NCBI GenBank assembly: GCA_947175635.1
Contig: CAMWNM010000001.1
Span: forward strand, 61,725 to 125,724
Length of the DNA stretch: 64,000 nucleotides
DNA from: an uncultured Bacteroidales bacterium
GTDB taxonomy: Bacteria > Bacteroidota > Bacteroidia > Bacteroidales > P3
Direction of reading: 5' to 3'
Below, in pieces: positions 18,318 through 27,463 of this stretch. The notes beneath the pieces are model-generated. The model searched no databases, was not told the origin of the DNA, and worked only from the letters and a program-made list of their open reading frames with translations. Made by a program: the position numbers and the translations under genes. Every line of letters starts with the position of its first letter. Within the stretch, counting starts at the first letter, position 1.

Positions 18318-20900
18318 CTACCAATCAAGCGACTGATTGATAGAGAAGTGGAAATGACTGCCGTTTGCCGATGCATTGCCCGGCACTTCGTCGAATCCGT
18401 ATCCCCAGTCCAGACCGAACATCCCCATGGCGGAGAGGAAGAGCCGCACGCCCACACCGGCCGACTTATACACCTGGAACGGGTTGAGGTCGTTGGCGTT
18501 CGACCAGCTGTTGCCGGCTTCGAAGAAGGCAAGCGCATATACCGTGGCCACGGGTGAAGTGGAGAAAGGATAACGGAGTTCAAGGGTGATTTTGTCGTAA
18601 GCCGTGGCACCGGCTGCCGGCGAGAGCGAATTGTTCGAATAGCCGCGCATGCCGATCAGCTCGCGTCCGTCAAGTCCGAAACCCGTCAGCCCGTCGCCGC
18701 CGAGATAAAAGCGTTCGAATATGGGGTAGCCTGTTTTTCGGGTGTAGTAACTCATATAGCCCACCCGGATACGGGCATTCACCACCAGTTTGGCCACAGG
18801 GTTGAAATACCAGCCTGCCTTGAACGATATCTTGTAGTATTCCAGCCATTTGTATCTGTCTTCAGGGTTCGAGCTCTTGTAGAGCTTGCTTCCCAATGCC
18901 GTGTAAGGCGGCGTGAGTTCGAATCCGAGCGCCAGCGAGGAGCCGCTCATGGGGAACATGGCTCCGTCGAGGTTTTGCCGTTGGATGGTAAGGTTATAGC
19001 GGAAGTTGTTGGAAACGCCGTCCGTTACGCCGTTGTCCATGTTGTAGTTTCTCATCCGGTAGCGTTCATATCCCAGCGACTGGTAGAGGGTAAAGAAGTC
19101 GTCGGGCCATTTGAGCCGCTGCCCCAGACCGATGGAGGCGCCGTCTACAATAAGTTTTCCGTAGTTGGCGTCGTTTTTCGACAAACCGTTGGATTGTTCG
19201 GAATGGTTGTACGACACGCTGAATGCAAGCGGTTTCTTGCCCCCCAGCCACGGTTCGGTGAAGGAAGTGGCGATAGACCAGTAATAGGTGCCGTTCGACT
19301 GGGCGCGGATGCTGAGTTGTTGTCCGTCGCCGGAGGGAAGCGGTTTCCAACGGTCTAACTTAAAGAGATTGCGTAAAGAAAAATTGTTGAAGGAAAGCCC
19401 GATGGTGCCCACCACCATACCGCCGCCGAAACCACCGGAAAGTTCCAGCTGGTCGGAACCCACTTCCTCGAAACTGTAGAGCATGTCGGTTGTGCCGTCG
19501 GCCACATTGGGGATAGGCTGAGGATTGATGGATTCATCGTTGAAATAACGCAATTGGCGCAAGGTGTTCACCGAATTGATGATTTCGGTACGGCTGAAAA
19601 GCTGGCCGGGAATGGTGCGCAGCTCACGCAGAATCACATGGTCGTTGGTGCGGGTGTTGCCCGAGAGGCGTATTTCGTTGAAACGGGCCTGGATTCCTTC
19701 CGAGATACGTATTTCGATATCCACCGTATCGCCGTACACCTGCGTTTCCACCGGAACGGTCTGGCAAAACAGGTATCCGTTGTCGAAATACAGCGAATTG
19801 ATATCGGCTCCGTTGGGGTTCATCATCAGATTGGTGGTGAACTTTTCTTCGTTGTAAAGTTCTCCTTTCCGGATATTCATCACGGCCGCCAACTGGTCGG
19901 AGGTGTATCGTTCGTTGCCTACGAAAGTGATGTTGCCGAAATAATAGGGATCGCCTTCGTACACCCTTACCTTGAGCCCGATACGCTTGGAATTGATTAC
20001 ATACAGGGAGTCGCCCAATACCCTGAAATCGCGGAACCCCTCTTTGTTGTAGGCTTTTGAGAGCGATTTCAGATCTTCCTGAAACGAAGAGGGCACGTAT
20101 TTCGACTTTTTCCAGAAACGCAAGGGCGAAACCTGTTTGGTGTTCTTCATCACCCTCCGCAAACGTTTGTCGGAGAACGCCAGATTCTGTTTGTTGCCCA
20201 CCTTGCGGAAACCGCGCGATACTTTCTGCCAGAAGTCCAGATTGGTGGCCTGAGGCGTGATGGCGTCGTTTCCTTCGAAGTCTATCTTCTCAATCTTCAC
20301 CCTGTCCCCCTTGTCGGCCTTCACCAGCAGGATAATTCCGTTCGCGCCTATCGTATCGGCTTTCCGTATCATTTCCACCTGGGCGTTGAGATAGGATTTG
20401 TCCAGAAACTCATCCTTCACTTTCTTTTCGATCTGCCCGATCTTGTAGTCGGTAAGCAGGTCGCCCGCTTTCACCTTTACCTCGTCGTTAATCTTGTTCA
20501 CAATTGATTTGGGTACGCCTTCGTAAACGATACCGGACAGGCGGGGCCGTTCTTTAAGATTGATGTTGAGGTATATACGATCTCCTTCGATTTGGGTGGC
20601 AGTGATGGATATATCTTCGAAAAGTCCTTGTTTCCACAGGTTGTCGAGCGCGTTGGCCGTGGCATCGCCCGGAATCTTGATGCGTTTTCCCGGTGTAAGA
20701 CCCGAAAGATGAATCAAGGCCCGGTCGTCCAGGTAACTCACCCCGCTCACGGTAACGTCGGCAATCTGGTATTCACGCACATAGGTGTAAGAAATCACAT
20801 CCTCCTGTGCGAAAAGAGGCGAAAACGAAAAAAGCAGACCCATTGCGGCATATAGCGCAATACGTATCGTTCCTACATGCTTTCTCAGGTTCTCTGTCAC
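18318..20900 (-). CDS. bamA: outer-membrane barrel assembly protein BamA (Omp85)
   Basis: 860 residues. Signal peptide ending SFSPLFA before QEDVISYTY; a series of POTRA domains to about residue 440 (first: IADVTVSGVSYLDDRALIHL); then the 16-strand barrel. The barrel has the conserved loop-6 motif as LIGMRGYSNN and ends in Trp (SINQSLDW). It inserts beta-barrel proteins into the outer membrane, which in this genome would include PorG-type and FadL-type barrels. It overlaps uppS by 4 nt and is followed by the two skp genes. Confidence 0.97.
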   Translation of the reverse strand: MTENLRKHVGTIRIALYAAMGLLFSFSPLFAQEDVISYTYVREYQIADVTVSGVSYLDDRALIHLSGLTPGKRIKIPGDATANALDNLWKQGLFEDISITATQIEGDRIYLNINLKERPRLSGIVYEGVPKSIVNKINDEVKVKAGDLLTDYKIGQIEKKVKDEFLDKSYLNAQVEMIRKADTIGANGIILLVKADKGDRVKIEKIDFEGNDAITPQATNLDFWQKVSRGFRKVGNKQNLAFSDKRLRRVMKNTKQVSPLRFWKKSKYVPSSFQEDLKSLSKAYNKEGFRDFRVLGDSLYVINSKRIGLKVRVYEGDPYYFGNITFVGNERYTSDQLAAVMNIRKGELYNEEKFTTNLMMNPNGADINSLYFDNGYLFCQTVPVETQVYGDTVDIEIRISEGIQARFNEIRLSGNTRTNDHVILRELRTIPGQLFSRTEIINSVNTLRQLRYFNDESINPQPIPNVADGTTDMLYSFEEVGSDQLELSGGFGGGMVVGTIGLSFNNFSLRNLFKLDRWKPLPSGDGQQLSIRAQSNGTYYWSIATSFTEPWLGGKKPLAFSVSYNHSEQSNGLSKNDANYGKLIVDGASIGLGQRLKWPDDFFTLYQSLGYERYRMRNYNMDNGVTDGVSNNFRYNLTIQRQNLDGAMFPMSGSSLALGFELTPPYTALGSKLYKSSNPEDRYKWLEYYKISFKAGWYFNPVAKLVVNARIRVGYMSYYTRKTGYPIFERFYLGGDGLTGFGLDGRELIGMRGYSNNSLSPAAGATAYDKITLELRYPFSTSPVATVYALAFFEAGNSWSNANDLNPFQVYKSAGVGVRLFLSAMGMFGLDWGYGFDEVPGNASANGSHFHFSINQSLDW

Positions 20901-21652
20901 GCTTTTTCCGAATTAAGGGTTGTGTCGGCAATCCTGCCGAAGCGGCGTTCCCGGCCCTGAAAGTCGGCAATGGCCTCGTAAAACATTTCTTCCGTAAAAT
21001 CGGGCCAGAGCACGGGCGAAAAGAACAGTTCGGAATAGGCTATCTGCCAAAGCAGAAAATTGCTGATGCGGTGCTCGCCGCTGGTGCGGATCAGCAGGTC
21101 CGGATCCGGCATGAAGGCGGTCTTCAGGGATTCGTTTATCTTGCCGGCATCGATCGCTTCGGGCGAGAGGCTGCCGTTCTTCACGCGCAGGGCGAGGTCC
21201 TTCATCGCTTCGGTGATTTCCCAGCGGGAACTGTAGCTCAAAGCCAACACCAAGTCCATACGGTTGTTGGCCGCCGTTTGATCCAATGCCTGCCGCATGG
21301 CCTGTTGCACTTCGGGGCTGAAATCGCCGGTATTGCCTATCACCCGCAAACGGATGCCGTTTTGCATAAACAGCGGCATTTCATTTTGCAGGCAAGAAAC
21401 CAACAGCCCCATCAGGGAGGATATTTCTTCTTGGGGACGCCCCCAGTTTTCGGTGGAGAAGGCATAGAGGGTAAGATAGCGGACTCCGATTCTGCAAGCG
21501 GCCTCCGTAATGCGCCGCACGGTTTTTACCCCTTCCAGATGACCTTGCGCCCGTGCAAGATTCCGGGCCTGTGCCCAACGTCCGTTACCGTCCATGATAA
21601 CGGCCACGTGTGCGGGAACCTTGTCCGGTTGTATTGCCTGTAAAAAACTCAT
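20897..21652 (-). CDS. uppS: undecaprenyl diphosphate synthase (cis-prenyltransferase)
   Basis: 251 residues. Catalytic Asp in VAVIMDGNGRWAQAR, followed by GHLEGVKTVRRI, LYAFSTENWGRP and the substrate-end block DLLIRTSGEHRISNFLLWQ with SELFFSPVLWPDF. It makes the C55 carrier for peptidoglycan and surface glycans. The stop overlaps the bamA start (4 nt), and the PorG-type gene ends 6 nt upstream. The order porG-uppS-bamA-skp-skp is conserved in Bacteroidales. Confidence 0.97.
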   Translation of the reverse strand: MSFLQAIQPDKVPAHVAVIMDGNGRWAQARNLARAQGHLEGVKTVRRITEAACRIGVRYLTLYAFSTENWGRPQEEISSLMGLLVSCLQNEMPLFMQNGIRLRVIGNTGDFSPEVQQAMRQALDQTAANNRMDLVLALSYSSRWEITEAMKDLALRVKNGSLSPEAIDAGKINESLKTAFMPDPDLLIRTSGEHRISNFLLWQIAYSELFFSPVLWPDFTEEMFYEAIADFQGRERRFGRIADTTLNSEKA

Positions 21653-21658
21653 GGGCTT

Positions 21659-22525
21659 CTATCTTCTCTTTTTGACAGCCTTCTGATTATAGGCGGGGCA
21701 GGGAATGTCCCGGCCGCCAAGGCGGATGGAAACGGTAAGCATGGCAAAAGAATACCAGTCGAAATAAGATTTGTCGCCCCGTTGCGCGCCTACGGCATGG
21801 TAGGTGCCCGAGGGATCGGCAAAATAGGCGGCTTCCGGTCCGTATTCGGAAAGCAGACGGCCCGGATCGGCGTAGCTTCCGCCCACATCGTCCAGATAAT
21901 CGGTGAAGGTAAGGCGCATCATCCATTCCAGCCCCAGGGCGACGTGACGCGAAACGCTCACTTTAAAGCCGATACCGAAAGGAATGGCGAACTGCGCCAT
22001 CGAATATTCCTTTTTGTCGTAGTCGGACAGCCCCTGGCCTTCGGTGTGCAGCGGCCGCAAGGCTACCCAGCGGGAATCGCCTGTAACGGGGTCGAAATAT
22101 TGTCCGTAAGGATTTGAAAAGCACAAGGCGGCACCCAAGGCCAGATAGGGTGTGAAGCGGTGCTGTTTGCTGCCGGTAAAGAAATTTACGAAATTAATCT
22201 CGAGCAGGGCCGAGATATCCACCAGATCGTTGCGGAAATTGAGGTTGCGGGGATTGTCGAAGTCTTTGTCGGAGGCCGTGATGCGGCCGTAACTGCCTGC
22301 GAAACGGAAAGCCAGACGGGTGTCGATGTTGTAGCGGTAGAAAAGGCTTCCGGCCACACGCGTATTGTAGAAGACCTTTTTAGGATTGATATCGCCCAGA
22401 TAAAACGAGCCGCCCACGCCGAAACCCACTTCCGAACGTTGAGCCTGCAACCCGTTTCCCGATAGGAAAAACACCGCCCCCAAAAACATCATGAACCCTA
22501 ATCCGGTTCGGCCTATTCCGCGCAT
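21659..22525 (-). CDS. porG: PorG-type outer-membrane protein (DUF6089), T9SS component
   Basis: 288 residues. Signal peptide to about residue 29 (LSGNGLQA before QRSEVG). The start of the mature part, GFGVGGSFYLGDINPKK, the middle block RFTPYLALGAALCFSNPYGQY and the C-terminal TFTDYLDDVGGSYADP are the hallmarks of the DUF6089 family, whose P. gingivalis member is PorG. PorG is an outer-membrane barrel joining the periplasmic PorK/PorN ring of the type IX secretion system. It sits just before uppS-bamA, its usual place. Orthology rests on motif memory and context, not on an alignment. Confidence 0.88.
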   Translation of the reverse strand: MRGIGRTGLGFMMFLGAVFFLSGNGLQAQRSEVGFGVGGSFYLGDINPKKVFYNTRVAGSLFYRYNIDTRLAFRFAGSYGRITASDKDFDNPRNLNFRNDLVDISALLEINFVNFFTGSKQHRFTPYLALGAALCFSNPYGQYFDPVTGDSRWVALRPLHTEGQGLSDYDKKEYSMAQFAIPFGIGFKVSVSRHVALGLEWMMRLTFTDYLDDVGGSYADPGRLLSEYGPEAAYFADPSGTYHAVGAQRGDKSYFDWYSFAMLTVSIRLGGRDIPCPAYNQKAVKKRR

Positions 22526-22545
22526 AATACCATAGAAAAAACGGG

Positions 22546-22553
22546 CAAATATA
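22546..22553 (-). promoter_or_regulatory. candidate -7 element for the porG-uppS-bamA group
   Basis: The minus strand reads TATATTTG, a full -7 consensus, only 21 nt before the porG start and inside the 48-base gap after nadK. No -33 TTTG at the right distance, so it is a weak call; the group could equally be read through from nadK. Confidence 0.35.
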
Positions 22554-22573
22554 ACGAAAATCCCGTACTTGTC

Positions 22574-23509
22574 CTATTCGTGTTTGTGGCGGATATCGGC
22601 CCCCCACATCAGCTTTTCGCGGATGGCGTCGAAAAAGTTGCGTTCCGGCGGATAGATCGTGATGAACTTGAAGCCGGCCTTTCTGATTTTGAGACTGAAC
22701 GGTCCTTGCAGTTCGATAAGCGAAGAATCGAGCATCAGCCGGCAGTCCTGATTCTCCCTCACCTTTACCATCACCTCCTGATAGCCTTCCACCACGATAG
22801 GCCGTACGGTAAGCGTATGGGAGGCGATGGGCGTAATGAGCATATTGTCGGCCGAGGGAATCAGGATGGGGCCTCCGCAACTGAGAGAGTAGGCGGTGGA
22901 ACCCGTGGGGGTTGAAAACAGCACGCCGTCGCCGTAATAGGTGTTCATGAAAGAACCGTCCACAAACACATCGAGCAGCAGCAGCGACTGCGTGCTGTTT
23001 TTGTAAAGCGTAACTTCGTTGAGCGCATACGGAAAATCGGTGGGCAGGCGGTTTTCCTGCATGCCGCAGAAATCAAATTCATCCACTTCCAGCACCAGAC
23101 GGTTTTCCCTTCTGAAATGGTCGAAAAATCCGGGACGGAGCATGGTCCGGATACTGTCGGCGTTGAGCGCGTTGAGAAAGCCCAGACGCCCGAAATGGAT
23201 ACCCAGAACCGGAATGCCTGAATCCTGCACCAAGCGCAGGGTATCCAGCATCGTGCCGTCGCCGCCCAGGCAAACCAGCAGAGAAACATAGTCGGGCAGC
23301 ACATCGCCGAATATCTTTTCGGGGTCAGACAGGTAGCGTGCCACCAAAGAGGGAAAGTCGGTCTTGATTCTTTCCGCCAGATCCGTGGCAAACCAGAAAG
23401 AAACCTCTTCCTTTTCGCCCCAGGCTTTCTCCAAGGCGGAAAGAAGCTCTTCGAACAGGCTCACCTGCACCAGTTTGACCGCTTTTCCATAAACGGCGAT
23501 TCTTTTCAT
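22574..23509 (-). CDS. nadK: NAD kinase
   Basis: 311 residues. The phosphate-binding GGDG motif is in LVCLGGDGTMLDTLRL, followed by GIHFGRLGFLNALN, the NE motif in YALNEVTLYK and the GDGVLFSTPTGSTAYSLSCGGP block. It phosphorylates NAD to NADP with ATP or polyphosphate, in the cytoplasm. Its start is 1 nt from the stop of the upstream T9SS cargo gene, so the two are probably on one transcript. Confidence 0.97.
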   Translation of the reverse strand: MKRIAVYGKAVKLVQVSLFEELLSALEKAWGEKEEVSFWFATDLAERIKTDFPSLVARYLSDPEKIFGDVLPDYVSLLVCLGGDGTMLDTLRLVQDSGIPVLGIHFGRLGFLNALNADSIRTMLRPGFFDHFRRENRLVLEVDEFDFCGMQENRLPTDFPYALNEVTLYKNSTQSLLLLDVFVDGSFMNTYYGDGVLFSTPTGSTAYSLSCGGPILIPSADNMLITPIASHTLTVRPIVVEGYQEVMVKVRENQDCRLMLDSSLIELQGPFSLKIRKAGFKFITIYPPERNFFDAIREKLMWGADIRHKHE

Positions 23510-23510
23510 C

Positions 23511-26500
23511 TTAGCGTTTTATGAGTTTTACGATGCCGTAGTTGGCTTCGCTTTCGATACGCACCAGATAGATGCCCGGCTGAAGGCCCTGCAGGGAAAC
23601 TTCCGCTTCATTGCCCAGACCGTCCAGATCGAGCCGGCGCAACACTCTTCCCTGCAAGTCGGAAAGGATCAGCCTTTCGGCATTTTCCGGAAAATGAACC
23701 CGAACACGGTCTGCGGCCGGGTTGGGACGCAGGCTTATTTCTTGATGCGCGTACATGCGGTTGGCCGTGTTGCTTTCCAAACGTAGGTCCTTGATATGCA
23801 AGACACCCCCTTCGGGCAGGGAAATACCCTCAAAACCCAACGCATATACGCCGGGAGCCGCAATACTGAAGCTCTTTTCCTTGGTTTCGCTGCCGGTAAG
23901 CTGCACCGTTTCGATTTCGGCCGCTTCCTGTACCGTATTGTGGCCGTAGTGCAACAGGCTTACTCTAAGGCTGCCGCCAACGGCCTGAGTGGCATCGCCC
24001 ACATAATGCAGTTTATATTGGCCGGCTTCTTCCACTTCGAAGCAAGCCGTCATGCGGGCCTGTCCCACAATACTCATGTCTTCTGCCGCAAACGGCATGG
24101 AGGCCGGTTCGGCTACGGTGAACGTGCAGGCAACCGTGTCGTCGGTGCGGTTCACTTCGTGGGGGAAAGCCAGCCATACCTGCACCTGATGCTCGCCGCC
24201 CGAAAACATCGGCATCTCGATCTGATGGGTGAACGTTGCCCCCGATGCGATGTTTTTGCTGAAGCTTATATCCTGAGGCTCGGAATCGTCATAGCGCACG
24301 AAGAGCGGTATTTCTTCGTCCATGGCGGATCCGCCGGTGGTGATGCTGAACGTGAAGCGGCCCACCGCCATCGTGTCGCATTCGGAAAGTATGCCGTTCA
24401 CCACCGGGTTGCCGAGCGAATAGCTGGTGTATTCCGACTGGGTGCTGTCCATTATCGAGAAATCGTCGATATACAGTGCCGGGGATTGCGCTGTCAGAGA
24501 AGCCTTGATACCGATGAACACATTGCCCTCTTCGGGAAAACGCACAAAAGCCTCGCAATAGGTATAATCGCTTTCCGTTATGTTGTCAAAGCCTTGCATG
24601 TATTGCCGGAAGCCGGTAAGGTCGTAGCGGTTGTATTCGTAATAGATCCCGATGCTGTCTTTTTGGGCTGCCGATGCAGCATCGCGTTTATAGAAGAAGG
24701 AAATCCGGTAGGTTTTGCCTTGCTGCACTTTCAGCAAGGGCGTAACCGCATAGTCGTTCACGGCGGTGTTCCCCCCGCATTTCAAGGCCCATTCGCCCGA
24801 GTGTGCCGAAGCCGTGCCGTGCGTCAGGTTCCATACCGAACGGGAAGCGGGATACACCTGCCATTTTGCCCAGGAGGCTTCCGAAAATTCTTCCACAAAA
24901 GGCAGCTCGGCGGCAATGAACTTGGTTACCTTTACGCGTATGGTGTCGATGGGGTCGCTGGAGCCGGCCGTTTCCACCCAGAACTTAACTTCCTGATCGC
25001 CGGTGGCGTTGAAGCTTGCTCTGGTCTGGAAAGAGTAGGAATCCGCATCTTGGGCGGCAATTCCGGTGGTGGCGGGTTCCCGGCATATTCCGGTCTCGTC
25101 TATCTGGTAGCAGTAGGTGATCCGTTCTTTCGCCATGGTTACCCATGCGTGGTTTCTCACCGTCATGGTCAGCCCCACGGATTGGCCTAAAGCGGCCTCA
25201 TAGGGCACAGAGGCCGAGGTGGCCTGAACCGAGTTGCGTTCGGAAGAAGAAAGGGAGATATTGTCGATATAAAGCGTGAAGTTGGCTTCGGCCTCGTTTT
25301 CCTGAAATGTTCCGGCATCCGGTTTCACTTCGGTTGTATTGCGGATGGCCACCATGTACAGCCCGCTTTCCTCCACCTTGAAAACACGGCGTACCGTGTC
25401 GTAGTTTTGCCGGCTCACGGTCATTTGCCATTTCAAGCCCGTCTGTTCGTCGAAATCCAGATCGTAGCCCGGTGCGTCCTGCCCTACGTAAACCTCCAGA
25501 GAACCGGATTTCGAACTGATCATTCTGGCCTGGAAGATAAGATAATAGTCGGTGCCGGCTTCCAAAAGGAAAGGTTTGAGCACGATCCAGTCGTTGGTTT
25601 TTCCCGAAACGCCCGGAGAACGCAGGGAATAGGTGCTGTTGTTGAAGCCCGTACGATTGTTGTCCACTTCCCAATTTCCTGTTTTCCCGTATTCGAGGTT
25701 GCCGTCCTGATCCACCAAGTCCATAAGGTTGCGGGTGTTGTTTGTGGCCTGATCGAGGGTGGCGGCTTCAAAGTCGCAGAAGAAATCCATCGGGTTGGTT
25801 TCCGCTTCTTTTATCGAAAGCCGCGTCAGTTGCAGGCCGCCTTCGGAAAACGGACCGTTGGAAAGGAAAGCCAGCGCGCGGTTTTGCTTGGAGCGGGAAT
25901 GGTAATAGAGAACGATGTTGCGTTCACCCTTGTCGTCGAAACGTTCGCAGCTCCAGATTTTGTTTCGGGAAGCGGCGGCCGTTACGGAGGTGCGGTCAAC
26001 ACCGTTGCACATCAGGAGCGAAAGCGATTTGTCTCCCATCTGTTTGCCTTCGGGCAGTACGGCTTTGTAGGCAAACTCGATTCGGTAAATCTTATCGGCA
26101 TCCATCTGCATGAGCGGGCTTACTATATAATCGTTGTTCCGGACTTCGTTTTCTTTTTCCGTAGAAGTGTAGGGATAGGCATAACCGTTTTCTTCAACGA
26201 AATTCCAGGAAGGAGAGGTGTAGACGGAATCGCTGTATGCCGTCCAGCCGTATCGGGCCTGTCCGTAAAAATTGAAAGTGGCCGGAAGGGAAGCCAACGC
26301 GTTCTGTCCGGCCCGTACGTAGTAAAAAGCCGAAGTGTCGTTTGACTTTTTCTGATCTTGGTCGGATTCTATCCAAAAGCGGATCCGGTGGTCGCCTTGG
26401 CTCAGATCGGGATAGTTGCCGAACGTGATGGCGCGGATCTGGCCGCTTTCCATGTTCATGTCGCTGAAATTCTGCCGCACGGCCGGATTGTCGTCCACCT

Positions 26501-27314
26501 GATAGGCGGCCGTGAAATCGTTTACCGTAGTCGCACCCGCATTGCGGACGAAAGCGGAAAACGGCAGCACGCCCGCATCGGGAGCCGAATAGGGGCTTTT
26601 TATCTGGCCGGCAGCCATGTCCATGCCCTCGTTCTTTTCCACTTTCAGGCTTGTGATGTAGAATTCCGGCGTGGCCTTAGACAAGGATTTGGCGGCATGC
26701 GCCACATGGAAAGAAAAGCGGTAGTTGCCGCTTTGCGGAATCTGTTCGGCCGAAACGGTATAGGAGTAGGAGGAAATGCCTGTATGCAGATCGGCGGGCA
26801 CATGGGTTTTGAGCAAAACGCTTACCGTCTTTCCGTTGTCTGTGATTTGCGGTTGCTGTACAGACAGTACGAAAGACGACGGAAAGAGGGGCTCTCCATC
26901 GTCATCGGCGGCGGTGAGTCTCACCACCAGATTGTCTCCGTCAAGCATCTGGCCTTCAGCCACCGAGTAGGAAACGGTGAGGATGTAGGAAGCGGATGCG
27001 CTTTTTTCCAGACTGAAGCAAGGGGTGAAGGCTGAGGGGACGAATTCGTCGTTTCTCTTCTGGAAACGCGGGGCAAGTCCGGAAAGGTCCGGTTGCGTGC
27101 CGAAAGACCAGCTGGAACTGGTCTGCCGGGTGGTGAAGTCGGCGGCGAAACTATAAAATTTCCACGCATCGTTATGGGTGCCGGGGGCATCCGTTGTACC
27201 GAACTCGGCCTGATAAGGGAAAGTGTTTACCGGCACAGTCTGCGCTTCCGCCGGCCGGCAGAACAATACGGAAAAGCACAGGACAAACAAGGCTTTTACA
27301 CGAAAAGTTTTCAT
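23511..27314 (-). CDS. large secreted protein with T9SS C-terminal sorting domain
   Basis: 1267 residues. Signal peptide MKTFRVKALFVLCFSVLFCRPAEA. At least three choice-of-anchor-J-like jelly-roll segments start with LPFxxEF/LPATFNF-type motifs (about residues 33, 350 and 825; e.g. LPFVEEFSEASWAKWQVYP, later VNDYAVTPLLKVQQGKTYRI). Between them are CARDB-like Ig segments (DYSFQTRASFNATGDQEVKF and DQDQKK-type loops). The last 75 residues are a type A sorting domain: SLRPNPAADRVRVHFPE, LSDLQGRVLRRLDL, LQPGIYLVRIES, VKLIKR. The protein should be exported by T9SS and then anchored or released after cleavage of this tail. No catalytic domain seen; a binding or adhesion role is likely. Confidence 0.93.
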   Translation of the reverse strand: MKTFRVKALFVLCFSVLFCRPAEAQTVPVNTFPYQAEFGTTDAPGTHNDAWKFYSFAADFTTRQTSSSWSFGTQPDLSGLAPRFQKRNDEFVPSAFTPCFSLEKSASASYILTVSYSVAEGQMLDGDNLVVRLTAADDDGEPLFPSSFVLSVQQPQITDNGKTVSVLLKTHVPADLHTGISSYSYTVSAEQIPQSGNYRFSFHVAHAAKSLSKATPEFYITSLKVEKNEGMDMAAGQIKSPYSAPDAGVLPFSAFVRNAGATTVNDFTAAYQVDDNPAVRQNFSDMNMESGQIRAITFGNYPDLSQGDHRIRFWIESDQDQKKSNDTSAFYYVRAGQNALASLPATFNFYGQARYGWTAYSDSVYTSPSWNFVEENGYAYPYTSTEKENEVRNNDYIVSPLMQMDADKIYRIEFAYKAVLPEGKQMGDKSLSLLMCNGVDRTSVTAAASRNKIWSCERFDDKGERNIVLYYHSRSKQNRALAFLSNGPFSEGGLQLTRLSIKEAETNPMDFFCDFEAATLDQATNNTRNLMDLVDQDGNLEYGKTGNWEVDNNRTGFNNSTYSLRSPGVSGKTNDWIVLKPFLLEAGTDYYLIFQARMISSKSGSLEVYVGQDAPGYDLDFDEQTGLKWQMTVSRQNYDTVRRVFKVEESGLYMVAIRNTTEVKPDAGTFQENEAEANFTLYIDNISLSSSERNSVQATSASVPYEAALGQSVGLTMTVRNHAWVTMAKERITYCYQIDETGICREPATTGIAAQDADSYSFQTRASFNATGDQEVKFWVETAGSSDPIDTIRVKVTKFIAAELPFVEEFSEASWAKWQVYPASRSVWNLTHGTASAHSGEWALKCGGNTAVNDYAVTPLLKVQQGKTYRISFFYKRDAASAAQKDSIGIYYEYNRYDLTGFRQYMQGFDNITESDYTYCEAFVRFPEEGNVFIGIKASLTAQSPALYIDDFSIMDSTQSEYTSYSLGNPVVNGILSECDTMAVGRFTFSITTGGSAMDEEIPLFVRYDDSEPQDISFSKNIASGATFTHQIEMPMFSGGEHQVQVWLAFPHEVNRTDDTVACTFTVAEPASMPFAAEDMSIVGQARMTACFEVEEAGQYKLHYVGDATQAVGGSLRVSLLHYGHNTVQEAAEIETVQLTGSETKEKSFSIAAPGVYALGFEGISLPEGGVLHIKDLRLESNTANRMYAHQEISLRPNPAADRVRVHFPENAERLILSDLQGRVLRRLDLDGLGNEAEVSLQGLQPGIYLVRIESEANYGIVKLIKR

Positions 27315-27369
27315 CTCCGCTATGTATTTTTCAAGGTTAATTTATGAAAGAAGAGTTTTTTACAAGCCA

Positions 27370-27377
27370 CAAAGGTA
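27370..27377 (-). promoter_or_regulatory. candidate -7 element for the T9SS cargo gene
   Basis: The minus strand reads TACCTTTG, a full -7 consensus, 56 nt before the start at 27314. A TTTG lies further up at 27405-27402 but with 24 nt spacing instead of 19-21. Confidence 0.45.
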
Positions 27378-27412
27378 ATAAATCGTAATTATCCCGCTTT
27401 CCAAAATATATT

Positions 27413-27420
27413 TATTTTTG
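27413..27420 (+). promoter_or_regulatory. candidate -7 element for the DUF3078 gene
   Basis: TATTTTTG, a full -7 consensus, 43 nt before the ATG at 27464 and back to back with the opposite element at 27370-27377. No convincing -33 box on this strand. Confidence 0.45.
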
Positions 27421-27463
27421 CGGCCTCAAAAATCTCAATACACACTAAATGGTTGATTGAAAA

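Noticed and set aside
17638..18600. Longer start for the second Skp gene inside the bamA end
   Set aside because: The ATG at 18238 gives a textbook signal peptide; the upstream part is bamA read in another frame.
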